From: Brucella tritici
GTDB lineage: Bacteria > Pseudomonadota > Alphaproteobacteria > Rhizobiales > Rhizobiaceae
Direction of reading: 5' to 3'
Assembly: GCF_008932295.1 (NCBI RefSeq)
Contig: NZ_WBWA01000011.1
Location: 62,001-126,000, forward strand
DNA length: 64,000 nucleotides
A program made the translations under genes and the position numbers. Every line of letters begins with the position of its first letter. The first letter of the stretch is position 1. Positions 1 to 7,513 of the stretch are shown here, in pieces. The notes under the pieces are model-generated. The model was not told where the DNA came from and did not search any database. It worked only from the letters and a program-made list of their open reading frames with translations.

Positions 1-62
1 AAACTGGAAACGCCGCGAAGTGCTCGCGGCGTTCTGTCATCGCGGGAAGCTCCACACAGTCT

Positions 63-446
63 CTATTCTGTCTTCAGATAAACTTCATGCCAGAGGGTGA
101 TGCGGTCAGTTTCATCGAATTTCAAAAGCAGCATCGCTTCGAATTGATCCGTTGTTTCATCAAGACGCACGACTGTAGCAGTCATTGCCAGCACCGCCGA
201 ACTTCCTTCCGCAACAACCTCCTGCACATCATAGTCGATAGCGTGGATCGTGCTGCGGAAACCATTCAGAAACGTCAGATAATTGGAATGATTGGCAGGA
301 TGGACGCGTCCATTGGCCTTGACGACAAACTGGTCCGCGAATCTCTCCGCGATGATTGCCTCGGTAAGCGTTTCGCTTTGAACCAGATGCTTTCGGTTCC
401 AATCCAGAAGGCCCAACGCCAATTGTGTTGTGGTTTGCTTGTGCAA
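63..446 (-). CDS. SnoaL-like (NTF2 fold) small protein
   Basis: This 127-residue protein has the length and mixed alpha/beta pattern of the SnoaL/NTF2-like fold, with an N-terminal helix and a C-terminal strand-rich half ending LWHEVYLKTE. Family members are small enzymes or ligand-binding proteins of very diverse function, so no substrate can be named. The start is a TTG codon at 446, preceded five bases upstream by a strong GGAGG (456-452). No ATG with a comparable ribosome site lies nearby. It stands alone, upstream of tRNA-Arg in the opposite reading sense from nothing else. The fold assignment is from recognition of the sequence pattern only. Confidence 0.6.
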   Translation of the reverse strand: MHKQTTTQLALGLLDWNRKHLVQSETLTEAIIAERFADQFVVKANGRVHPANHSNYLTFLNGFRSTIHAIDYDVQEVVAEGSSAVLAMTATVVRLDETTDQFEAMLLLKFDETDRITLWHEVYLKTE

Positions 447-620
447 GATGACCTCCGGAAATTAATTGACGGGTGGGCGGTGTGCCCCGCATGACATCAA
501 ACAGGTGAACGCTAAAAACTCGCTCAATCGGGCACAAAGAAACTGAAGAGAACATGATACTCCCCTCACATCAAAAAAGGGGGAGCTATTTCAATATGTT
601 GGGTGGGTGGAAAAATAAGG

Positions 621-697
621 TGGCGATCCCGACAGGATTCGAACCTGTGACATTCAGCTTAGAAGGCTGACGCTCTATCCAACTGAGCTACGGGACC
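621..697 (-). tRNA. tRNA-Arg (anticodon TCT)
   Basis: The reverse complement folds into a complete cloverleaf of 77 bases. The acceptor arm starts GGTCCCG and closes with CGGGATC, followed by discriminator G and an encoded CCA. The anticodon loop is CTTCTAA, giving TCT, which reads AGA. The T loop contains GGTTCGAATCC. No integrase gene or duplicated 3' end was seen nearby, so it is not an occupied attachment site in this window. Confidence 0.95.
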
Positions 698-820
698 TCG
701 CCTTTCGAAAAAGATCGAAGATATTTCAATGAACGCAGGGCTTTGCCAGCAAAGCCCTGCCGAATTATCGCATCGTCCGGCCTGAAACAAGTGTCAGGCC
801 AGACAGGCAATCAATGCGTC

Positions 821-1126
821 TCAATGCGTCCAGGGCATTGTCCGGTCGAAGCGGAAATTATCCGAATAGGAAACCTTGCGGCGCTTCGGCTCATTCGGCT
901 CGATAATGCGATAGGCGATGCCGTTGCGCTTTGCGTAATCGACTGCTTCTTCCTGCGTGGCGAAGAACAGACGAATCTGGCTCTTCATATCGCCGGAAGA
1001 AGTATAGCCCATCAAAGGCTCGACCATACGCGGGCTTTCCGGCTCATATTCCAGAAGCCACTGATCTGTCTTGGCCTGACCGGACTGCATGGCAGTCTTA
1101 GCTGGACGGTAAATACGTGCAACCAT
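821..1126 (-). CDS. NADH dehydrogenase accessory subunit (ETC complex I subunit, NDUFS4-like)
   Basis: The 101-residue protein begins MVARIYRPAKTAMQSG and contains the family's features: W-x-L-E(Y/F) near residue 23, a GYTSSGDM segment, FATQEEAVDYAKRNG and a C-terminal basic stretch ending DNFRFDRTMPWTH. This is the alphaproteobacterial homologue of mitochondrial NDUFS4 (18 kDa subunit), which sits on the peripheral arm of complex I and supports its assembly. It is a monocistronic gene between two tRNA genes, away from the nuo operon, as is common for these accessory subunits. Length is typical of the family. Confidence 0.85.
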   Translation of the reverse strand: MVARIYRPAKTAMQSGQAKTDQWLLEYEPESPRMVEPLMGYTSSGDMKSQIRLFFATQEEAVDYAKRNGIAYRIIEPNEPKRRKVSYSDNFRFDRTMPWTH

Positions 1127-1281
1127 TTGAAGAACCCTGAACTACTCTCTTGCCCCGCTGGGGAGCTGAAAATCCACCAAGCCAATAGTTTACACGGGAA
1201 TGCATGTCAACGCGATAAAGGCGCACGCCACAGCCTGTGCCGGGACGTTCATATATCGACCAAATCAAATCTTGGGGAAGT

Positions 1282-1358
1282 TGGTCGGAGCGGCAGGATT
1301 CGAACCTGCGACCCCCTGATCCCAAATCAGGTGCGCTACCAGACTGCGCTACGCTCCG
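1282..1358 (-). tRNA. tRNA-Pro (anticodon TGG)
   Basis: The reverse complement gives a 77-base cloverleaf. The acceptor stem CGGAGCG pairs with CGCTCCG, followed by A and an encoded CCA. The anticodon loop TTTGGGA places TGG at positions 34-36, reading CCA and probably other proline codons. The T arm contains GGTTCGAATCC. It lies just upstream, on the same strand, of the complex I subunit gene. Confidence 0.95.
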
Positions 1359-1814
1359 TGGCCCTCTCGGACGTTGAGTTCCCTAGAGAATTCGCATTCC
1401 TAAGGCAAGAGCTATTTTCAATCTTCAATAAAAAAATAAGCCGAACCGCTCATTGCAGGAGATGTTGTGCCCTCGAACCTGACGCTAGTGGATTGAATTT
1501 GACGTTTGATACCCTTCCGATATCAATCCCGTTTCAAACGTCAAATTTGAAAAATCCTCTAGATTCATAAAGTTACTAGTGGTCTTTTTGATTCCAACAT
1601 TTGCTCAGCGCTCATATCCGAGGGATGCAAATGTCGAAAGCAGAACCACTAGCACAAAGGCTATGCTCAGCTTCGCATCGTCGGTCCGAATCTTTCGGAG
1701 CGCAATCACAGGATGTTCAGCGTGTTAGGAGAGTTGACCACTCCACGAGGAACCAGCGGAGATTTAGGCCGTTCATTTCAGCGGCGGGCGCAAAACCAAC
1801 GATGGATAGGTGCC
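1359..1814. other. gene-free stretch with an inverted repeat
   Basis: No convincing gene is present between tRNA-Pro and the PepSY protein. The stretch holds an inverted repeat (see the entry at 1485-1582) and the promoter region of the downstream gene. Reading frames that cross it run through the tRNA and have no family resemblance. Confidence 0.6.
1485..1582. repeat. inverted repeat with flanking 7-bp direct repeats
   Basis: Two perfect 14-base arms, AATTTGACGTTTGA (1496-1509) and its reverse complement (1534-1547), are separated by 24 bases. The heptamer CTAGTGG occurs on both sides, at 1485-1491 and 1576-1582, in direct orientation. The 17-mer TGAATTTGACGTTTGAT (1494-1510) recurs exactly at 61952-61968. 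The arrangement could be a small non-autonomous element with a target duplication or an operator; the sequence alone does not decide. Confidence 0.6.
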
Positions 1815-2129
1815 ATGTACAAATTTTCGGCAATCGCAGCGGTGATTATGGTGGCTGCTTTTTCAACCGCCTCCGCACAGGCACAGAGTATCGAAATAGG
1901 TCCCAATGGTATCCAGGTTAATCCTGATGGCGACCGGCGCCCCATGCATGAGGGTGGGGAAATCAGCGAACGAAGAGCAGCGCGAATCGCACGCAGTGAG
2001 GGAATGGACGAAGTCGAAAGCGTTTCACGGCGCCGTAACGTCTACGTTGTTCGGGGGATAGACCGTCGCGATAATGATATGCGCGTGGTGATTGATCGTC
2101 GTACTGGCGAAGTGCTTGAGGTACGCTGA
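1815..2129 (+). CDS. periplasmic PepSY-domain protein
   Basis: The 104-residue product starts with a signal peptide (about residues 1-23, ending in ASAQAQ) and is then rich in charged residues. A C-terminal PepSY-like segment contains RNVYVVRGIDRRDNDMRVVIDRRTGEVLEVR-type features: alternating strands and the final D-x-x-T-G-E-V-L motif. PepSY proteins are small periplasmic proteins thought to bind or inhibit peptidases, but the partner here is unknown. The ATG at 1815 was chosen because it begins the signal peptide; longer upstream readings would put about 34 residues in front of it. Monocistronic. Confidence 0.7.
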   Translation: MYKFSAIAAVIMVAAFSTASAQAQSIEIGPNGIQVNPDGDRRPMHEGGEISERRAARIARSEGMDEVESVSRRRNVYVVRGIDRRDNDMRVVIDRRTGEVLEVR

Positions 2130-2568
2130 CAGCCCCCGAACGATGTATTCAGCAGCCGCGCCCGCAGGCGCGGTTTTCCTCTTGGGGATTTGCAAAAGAT
2201 GATGACCAAGCGCGATCTGCACGAAGGCTTGGTGATTTCGCGCCATTTTTGTGCGCGAATCTTACCAGTTTCCCATTGCATGACGTAACGAGCAGTTGAT
2301 GGATACCCTGCCTGGGTACAACTTGAAGCAGCACGGACCAGACTACATGCAAGCGCTTGAAGCGCTTTCCCGTCCGAAAGTAGCAGAATCAGCGAATTGA
2401 CAGCTCTGGTAAAGTAAGCTTACCAATTATCTGTCTACATAAATTAGCACTTCGTAATTCAACTGCCATTCGGGAGAGGATGGTCGTTCATTGCATAACC
2501 GTCGAAAAAATTGCGACGGCGCATTCATTATCAAGGAGAGGAACTGCACATCCAGGAAGGGAGGACCT
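2130..2568. other. gene-free region upstream of lactate permease
   Basis: About 440 bases without a supported gene. Minus-strand readings at about 2150-2350 spread over different frames and lack a start with a ribosome site; they may be a decayed coding remnant but match nothing I recognise. The right part holds the likely promoter and operator of the permease gene, including the palindrome at 2407-2425. Confidence 0.5.
2397..2425 (+). promoter_or_regulatory. candidate promoter element and operator of the lactate permease gene
   Basis: A perfect -35-like TTGACA lies at 2397-2402, followed by the palindrome TGGTAA-N7-TTACCA at 2407-2425. TGGT...ACCA dyads are typical targets of GntR/FadR-family regulators, the family to which LldR lactate repressors belong. 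It lies about 145 bases before the permease start. No regulator gene is adjacent, and the -10 is unclear, so this is a suggestion only. Confidence 0.3.
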
Positions 2569-4242
2569 ATGCCCTGGAATCAAGTTTATGACCCTTTGGG
2601 GAGCATGTTCTGGTCGACATTGCTTGCCGCCTTGCCAATTGTCGTCCTGCTGGGCGGTATCGGCTTTTTCCACATCAAAGCACACACCGCAGCCATACTC
2701 GGGCTTCTGACAGCGCTTGTCATCGCAGTCGTCGGCTTCGGAATGCCTGCCGACATGGCGGGTGCCACCGCCGTTTACGGTGCCGCCTATGGACTTCTGC
2801 CCATTGGCTGGATCATTCTCAACGTCATATTTCTCTATCGGCTGACCGAACAGACCGGCCAGTTCAATATTCTGCGTGATTCCATCGCCGGCATCACGCC
2901 GGATCGTCGTCTCCAGCTTCTCTTTATCGCCTTTTCGTTCGGTGCTTTCTTTGAGGGTGCCGCGGGTTTCGGCACGCCTGTAGCCGTGACGGCTGCGATG
3001 CTGATGGGGCTGGGTTTTGCTCCCCTGCCCGCGGCTGGCCTTTCACTGATCGCCAATACGGCGCCGGTCGCCTATGGCGCGCTTGGAACGCCGGTCATTG
3101 CGCTTTCGGCGGTGACCGGAATTGACCTTTTGCAACTCTCCGGGATGATCGGACGCCAGCTTCCGTTCTTCTCCGTCATCGTGCCCTTCTGGCTGATATG
3201 GGCCTTTGCCGGTCGCAAAGGCATGCTGGAAGTCTGGCCTGCATTGCTGGTGGCAGGTGCTGCCTTCGCCGTTCCGCAATATCTGGTGTCCAATTTCCAT
3301 GGGCCGTGGCTGGTGGATGTGGTCGCTGCGATCTGCTCGATGGCGGCACTCGCCGGTTTCCTGCGCATCTGGCAACCGAAGCGAATCTGGACCTCGACCG
3401 GCAAGGAAGGCGAAGCGGATTCGGCCCCTATGCCAGCGCCGCCGAAGCATTCCACCGGAACCGTTTTCCGGGCCTGGACGCCCTGGCTTATCCTGTCGGT
3501 GTTCGTGTTCCTCTGGGGCACGCCGCAATTCCGGACATGGCTCGACTCGCTCTGGGTCTGGAAAATGCCGATCCCCTATCTGCACAACCTGGTGTTCAAG
3601 GTTCCGCCCGTCGTGGCCGAAGCGCATTCCGAGGCCGCGATCTATACGCTCAATCTGCTTTCGGCCACCGGCACGGGCATCCTGCTCTCTGCCGTGGTCG
3701 GCGGACTTGTGCTCGGCTTCAACCCGCTAAGGCTTCTGAAGGAATATGGCGAGACCGCCTACGTGGTTCGCTTCTCGCTGATCACGATCTCGGCCATGCT
3801 GGCGCTTGGCTATGTCACGCGCTATTCGGGCACCGATGCGACCCTCGGTCTCGCTTTCGCGCAGACCGGCTGGGTCTATCCGTTCTTCGGGGCGATGCTG
3901 GGCTGGCTCGGCGTTGCGCTGACAGGGTCCGACACGGCGTCGAACGTCCTGTTTGGCGGCCTGCAGAAGATCACGGCGGAACAGCTCGGCCTGTCGCCTG
4001 TCCTGATGGCGGCTGCAAACTCCTCTGGTGGCGTGATGGGCAAGATGATCGACGCACAGTCCATCGTCGTCGCCTCAACCGCGACGCAGTGGTACGGGCA
4101 TGAATCGAAGATCCTGCGCTATGTGTTCTTCCATTCCATTGCGCTGGCCGCACTCGTCGGCCTTCTGGTGATGGCTCAGGCCTATCTGCCGCCATTCACC
4201 TCCATGGTTCCGACCGAAACACTACCGGCCATCACGCACTGA
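2569..4242 (+). CDS. lldP: L-lactate permease
   Basis: The 557-residue protein is a multi-pass inner-membrane transporter of the LctP family, which takes up L-lactate (also D-lactate and glycolate) with protons. Family landmarks are FFEGAAGFGTPVAVTAAML (near residue 130), NTAPVAYGALGTPV, ALTGSDTASNVLFGGLQ and the late segment AANSSGGVMGKMIDAQS. Length agrees with about 550 residues for the family. The ATG at 2569 was chosen because GGAAGGGAGG precedes it directly; an in-frame start at 2491 would add 26 hydrophilic residues. No lactate dehydrogenase gene is adjacent, and a strong terminator follows, so it is monocistronic. Confidence 0.93.
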   Translation: MPWNQVYDPLGSMFWSTLLAALPIVVLLGGIGFFHIKAHTAAILGLLTALVIAVVGFGMPADMAGATAVYGAAYGLLPIGWIILNVIFLYRLTEQTGQFNILRDSIAGITPDRRLQLLFIAFSFGAFFEGAAGFGTPVAVTAAMLMGLGFAPLPAAGLSLIANTAPVAYGALGTPVIALSAVTGIDLLQLSGMIGRQLPFFSVIVPFWLIWAFAGRKGMLEVWPALLVAGAAFAVPQYLVSNFHGPWLVDVVAAICSMAALAGFLRIWQPKRIWTSTGKEGEADSAPMPAPPKHSTGTVFRAWTPWLILSVFVFLWGTPQFRTWLDSLWVWKMPIPYLHNLVFKVPPVVAEAHSEAAIYTLNLLSATGTGILLSAVVGGLVLGFNPLRLLKEYGETAYVVRFSLITISAMLALGYVTRYSGTDATLGLAFAQTGWVYPFFGAMLGWLGVALTGSDTASNVLFGGLQKITAEQLGLSPVLMAAANSSGGVMGKMIDAQSIVVASTATQWYGHESKILRYVFFHSIALAALVGLLVMAQAYLPPFTSMVPTETLPAITH

Positions 4243-4262
4243 CGTGAAGTGAACGACAGACG

Positions 4263-4292
4263 AACCCACGCGAGCCCCCTCGCGTGGGTTTT
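4263..4292 (+). terminator. intrinsic terminator after lldP
   Basis: AACCCACGCGAG and CTCGCGTGGGTT form a stem around a short C-rich loop, followed by TTTCTG. It lies 20 bases after the permease stop codon. Confidence 0.85.
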
Positions 4293-4376
4293 CTGCTTTT
4301 CTGCGAAGCCTCTCGGGGGAACAAAATCGCACGCGCACGCGTTTTCACTTCACTACCAATAAGCTGGAGACTGAAT

Positions 4377-4523
4377 GTGAATAGAAACGGGCTTTATCTG
4401 ATTATTGGCGCGCTGATTGTCGTGGCTGCGGGTCTTGCGGTTTATGTCTATCGTGAAGAGACCAAACCCGCCGGAATCGAGATGAAAATCGGAGAAGGTG
4501 GTGTTTCCATTCAGGAAAATTGA
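4377..4523 (+). CDS. small single-pass membrane protein
   Basis: A 48-residue product with one predicted membrane helix (LYLIIGALIVVAAGLAVYVY, about residues 7-26) and a short polar tail containing EMKIGEGGVSI. The start is taken as GTG at 4377, seven bases after GGAG (4366-4369); a longer frame from 4284 would begin inside the preceding terminator. Similar one-helix proteins with a GEGGVSI tail are found as hypothetical proteins in Rhizobiales. Function unknown. Confidence 0.55.
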   Translation: MNRNGLYLIIGALIVVAAGLAVYVYREETKPAGIEMKIGEGGVSIQEN

Positions 4524-4642
4524 AATCGGCAAGACGTTATAAACATATAAACCGATTAAGATTTCAAACGCTTACGCTTTTTGATGCAACATTTCGGACT
4601 TCGCCATGTTATTTGGGGCACCAGATAAAACGGAGGACCGAA

Positions 4643-4801
4643 ATGGGTATCCAGACTGTTTCCGACGAGCTTTATCGTCGTCATGAACGCGAATGGGCAG
4701 AGCTGCGCAACGCAGTTGAGGCAAGCGAAGCCAACCAACGGCAGCAAGAGAAGGCATCAGGCCAGACCTCTTGCGATGACAAGACGTCTGGGCACCAGTA
4801 A
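4643..4801 (+). CDS. small hydrophilic protein of unknown function
   Basis: A 52-residue, charged protein beginning MGIQTVSDELYRRHER. A good ribosome site, CGGAGGA, lies eight bases before the ATG at 4643, and an intrinsic terminator follows its stop, so it looks like a complete small transcription unit. The Glu/Arg/Gln-rich middle could form one amphipathic helix. No family recognised. Confidence 0.5.
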   Translation: MGIQTVSDELYRRHEREWAELRNAVEASEANQRQQEKASGQTSCDDKTSGHQ

Positions 4802-4822
4802 GTCTTCACCAATCTACCTTGA

Positions 4823-4846
4823 AACGCCGCGAAAGCGGCGTTTTTT
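4823..4846 (+). terminator. intrinsic terminator
   Basis: AACGCCGC, a GAAA tetraloop and GCGGCGTT, followed by six T residues. It closes the small gene ending at 4801. Confidence 0.85.
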
Positions 4847-4951
4847 GTTTCCGCTTCGTCGTTCCAGCGTTCGCGCCAGACGCTGTGGTAACCAAATGCG
4901 AAGGAACAATTGGTAGTGTCTCCCCATCGCGATTCGAACAGGAGACAGACG

Positions 4952-5797
4952 ATGGCTGCACGGAAACGCACCACCCGCTCGCCCCAGCGCTCCACAAAGC
5001 GCTCGGCCAAGTCGTCGGGCAAGTCTTCCGGCTCATCCACCCCCGTTCTCGCGCTTGCCGCAATTTTGGGTCTAGGTGCCTTCAGCTTGTGGGCAACCTC
5101 TCAGCATAAGAGCCCGCAAGCCGCGATAACAGCCCTGTTCCAGCGCCCCGCTTCCAAGCCGAATACACAGCCCGCAGCACGAACCGAGCCAAAGGCGACC
5201 GTCACCAGCAAAGCCTCCGAGAGCAAGCCCCCCGAGAGCAGGGCGCCGTCGAAGGATTACGGCGCCGCTGTCGGCCCTGTACCGCGTCCATCGGCACCCG
5301 TTGTCGCGGCGCCCGTTGTGGCACCCGCACCGCAAAAGCCGGCGCAGCAGGCGGCAATCCAGACCGCCACCCCGCCGCGCCCCACAAATCAGGTTGTCGT
5401 ATCCTCGCCCGCCGCTGCGCTACGCTCCATGCCGCCGCGTGGCGTCAACACTCCGGCAAGCTCCCCATCGGTGATTTATGCCAAGGCGCGGCTCACCATC
5501 CATAAGAATGCCTGGGACAAGTCGCCATCTATCGGCGTCGTGGAAAAAGGTCGCGAGATGCGCTCCTATGGAAAGACCGGACGCTGGCATCGCGTGATCG
5601 TCCCGAAGACGAACATGATCGGCTGGGTGCACGAAGATCAGCTTATCGGTGGGCGCAACAAGCCTGACAGCGCAAGCCTTATCACCGGCTCGATTGCCAG
5701 GAAGACGCAAACTGCAACGGCAGCCGCACCCAAACAGGCTCCAAATCCAGCGCATTCACGCATGGAGCCGCCAAAAGCTGTCGGCCAGAAAAACTAG
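4952..5797 (+). CDS. membrane-anchored SH3-like domain protein
   Basis: The 281-residue protein starts with a very basic Ser/Thr/Arg/Lys stretch (residues 1-30), then one membrane helix (about 31-50). A long Pro/Ala-rich linker follows, and then a bacterial SH3-like domain (about residues 178-245) with YAKARLTIHKNAW, GREMRSYGKTGRWHRV and IGWVHEDQLIGG. Such domains bind peptidoglycan or peptides, so an inner-membrane anchor reaching into the cell wall is likely. The ATG at 4952 follows AGGAGA at 4940-4945. Its stop codon TAG (5795-5797) is the first three bases of the palindromic repeat that follows. Confidence 0.7.
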   Translation: MAARKRTTRSPQRSTKRSAKSSGKSSGSSTPVLALAAILGLGAFSLWATSQHKSPQAAITALFQRPASKPNTQPAARTEPKATVTSKASESKPPESRAPSKDYGAAVGPVPRPSAPVVAAPVVAPAPQKPAQQAAIQTATPPRPTNQVVVSSPAAALRSMPPRGVNTPASSPSVIYAKARLTIHKNAWDKSPSIGVVEKGREMRSYGKTGRWHRVIVPKTNMIGWVHEDQLIGGRNKPDSASLITGSIARKTQTATAAAPKQAPNPAHSRMEPPKAVGQKN

Positions 5798-5900
5798 AGC
5801 GGTTCCGGTTAAAACGGAGCCGCTGGAACCGCTCTATCTCTTTGTTTTTACGCATGTCTTTTTCCCAAAAACGGTTCCGACTTTTGGGAGACATGCTCTA
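5795..5900. repeat. palindromic intergenic repeat between convergent genes
   Basis: A 106-base element with two stem-loops. The first pairs TAGAGCGGTTCC (5795-5806) with GGAACCGCTCTA (5825-5836); the second pairs a CATGTCTTTTTCCCAAAA segment with TTTTGGGAGACATG. The ends, TAGAGC and GCTCTA, are inverted. The left end supplies the TAG stop of the SH3 gene and the right end the TAG stop of the minus-strand epimerase. It probably also ends transcription from both sides. The segment CTCTATCTCTTTGTTTTTAC recurs in related form in the elements at 24.8 kb and 63.5 kb. Confidence 0.75.
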
Positions 5901-6761
5901 ATCCAGACCACGCGCCATTGCTTCGAGCTGCCGGTCGCCCGGCAGATAATCGAATCCTGCTTCAATCAGTGATGAACTGTCTGCGACCAGATCACCGTAA
6001 AGCTGGTCGTAGAGACCGCTTTTGCCCGCCGCCGATAGCAGGAGCCGCATGAAGACCGGTGGAACGGGTACAAGACGCAAAGGCTTTCCCAAGGCAGCAC
6101 GCAGCTTCGTCACGAGTTCTTTTGTGGAGCGCGGTTGCGGCTCAGCAAGATGAAACACCCGCCCGGCAACCTTTTCGGCAGGCGCCACGCTTAAAAATGT
6201 CAGCGCATGTGCGACGTTTTCAAGCGACACGAAACTGCGCCTGTTGTTTGCCAGACCGAACGGTAACGGCAATCCGCTGTTGCAGAGCTTTATCAAGGCT
6301 TTCAAGTTCGCCCGCGCTCTAGGACCGTAAACGAGAACCGGGCGCGCAATGACGATCTCGATCCCGTTGATTCCGCGCAGATCGGCTTCCGCCTTCGCCT
6401 TGGCACGGCCGTAATCATCACGCGGCTTCAGCGGCATGTCCGGCGTCAGCGGCGACGGATTTCCCACAATCGTATAGATCGTGGATACAAACACGAAGCG
6501 CTTTACGCCGGCGGCTTTTGCCTTTGTCGCGAGTTCTACGGCCAGTCGATGATTGACCGCATCGAATGTATCTGCATCCGGTCGTTCCGCGCCGGTGCGG
6601 TGAGCAAGTGCTGCAGAATGAACAACCGTTTCAACACCTGAGAAATCCGGATCAGTCAGTTCATTCCGGGACAGAGGCAGGACTTCATGCCCTTCCCCGA
6701 CCAGCACTTGAGTGAGTGCGCTTCCGATAAAACCACCCGCCCCGGTAACCGCTATCTTCAT
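5898..6761 (-). CDS. NAD-dependent epimerase/dehydratase (extended SDR)
   Basis: A 287-residue extended short-chain dehydrogenase. The N-terminus carries the nucleotide-binding motif TGAGGFIGSAL (residues 6-16). VVHSAALAHR, a Ser/Thr at VSTIY, and the catalytic YGRAK pair (Y-x-x-x-K, about residues 137-141) follow. Relatives are UDP-sugar 4-epimerases and UDP-N-acetylglucosamine epimerase-like proteins of O-antigen pathways; the exact sugar cannot be told. It starts two bases after hdaA ends, so the two are cotranscribed. Its TAG stop is provided by the adjoining repeat. Confidence 0.75.
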   Translation of the reverse strand: MKIAVTGAGGFIGSALTQVLVGEGHEVLPLSRNELTDPDFSGVETVVHSAALAHRTGAERPDADTFDAVNHRLAVELATKAKAAGVKRFVFVSTIYTIVGNPSPLTPDMPLKPRDDYGRAKAKAEADLRGINGIEIVIARPVLVYGPRARANLKALIKLCNSGLPLPFGLANNRRSFVSLENVAHALTFLSVAPAEKVAGRVFHLAEPQPRSTKELVTKLRAALGKPLRLVPVPPVFMRLLLSAAGKSGLYDQLYGDLVADSSSLIEAGFDYLPGDRQLEAMARGLD

Positions 6762-6763
6762 CC

Positions 6764-7462
6764 TCAGCGATCCGGCTGTTCGCTGCCCGCCAGAACCTGT
6801 GCGGCAAGCGTGCGCGTGATGCGGCTTTTCTGCTCAAGCGCCGCCCGGTCGAGCTTGTCGACGATCAGGATCGCCGACAAAAGCGAGCGCTCGATCCGGC
6901 TCACCAGATAGGCGACGACATGCGGTTCGACGCTTACCTGCCGGTCCGCGAAGAGCTTGTGAATGACGCCGGAAAGCAGCAGGTCGTCCGGTTCTGAAAT
7001 TTCCACGACGGTTGCGGCCTTGAGACGCGAGGCAAGATCAGGAAGCTTTACGTTCCAGTTGGCTGGCCACAGACGAGAGGTCATGAGCAGGGAAGGCCCA
7101 AGCCCCTGAGCCGCATTCTGCCGAACGCTATTGATGAGATGGAAAAGTCCGGTTTCATCGAAAGGCGCAGCACCAATATCATCGATCAGCACCGGATATT
7201 CGGCAGCGCCGTTCACGGCTTCCTCGGTAATGTGCGTGGGGTCTACCAGAAGTGCGCCTGTTCCGGCGCGCCAGATTTCCGCCAGATGTGTCTTGCCTGA
7301 TCCGGTCGGTCCGGCAAGGATCGTGACAGGCGACAGCCAGTTCGGCCAGCGATCGATAAGATCGACGGCGGCACGGTTGGAATCCGTGACGATCATGTCT
7401 TCCCGATGATAACCGGGCTGATGCTCAAGATTCAACGGAATCTGGCGCGGTGCCTCACGCAT
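6764..7462 (-). CDS. hdaA: DnaA regulatory inactivator HdaA
   Basis: A 232-residue DnaA-like AAA+ protein. The start QIPLNLEHQPGY is the clamp-binding N-terminus typical of Hda/HdaA, followed by Walker A GPTGSGKTH, a Walker B-like VLIDDI and a sensor region. The C-terminal DNA-binding domain of DnaA is absent. With the sliding clamp, HdaA stimulates ATP hydrolysis by DnaA and so prevents re-initiation of replication. The ATG at 7462 was preferred because AGGAGG lies six bases before it; an upstream start at 7489 lacks this. It lies between a permease gene and the epimerase on the same strand. Confidence 0.9.
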   Translation of the reverse strand: MREAPRQIPLNLEHQPGYHREDMIVTDSNRAAVDLIDRWPNWLSPVTILAGPTGSGKTHLAEIWRAGTGALLVDPTHITEEAVNGAAEYPVLIDDIGAAPFDETGLFHLINSVRQNAAQGLGPSLLMTSRLWPANWNVKLPDLASRLKAATVVEISEPDDLLLSGVIHKLFADRQVSVEPHVVAYLVSRIERSLLSAILIVDKLDRAALEQKSRITRTLAAQVLAGSEQPDR

Positions 7463-7513
7463 CGCGGCCTCCTGCAAATCCCGTTTCAAATCCTGCCCGG
7501 TTACGACCCAGTC

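Noticed and set aside
621..1358. tRNA genes as occupied integration sites
   Set aside because: No integrase, no phage genes and no duplicated tRNA 3' end were found near either tRNA.
743..1570. 275-codon open frame covering the complex I subunit gene and tRNA-Pro
   Set aside because: It runs antisense through a real gene and through a tRNA, so it cannot be a normal gene.
2150..2352. Minus-strand frames upstream of the permease that might be a decayed transposase or regulator
   Set aside because: The similarity could not be named and frames change within about 100 bases. I recorded the stretch as gene-free.
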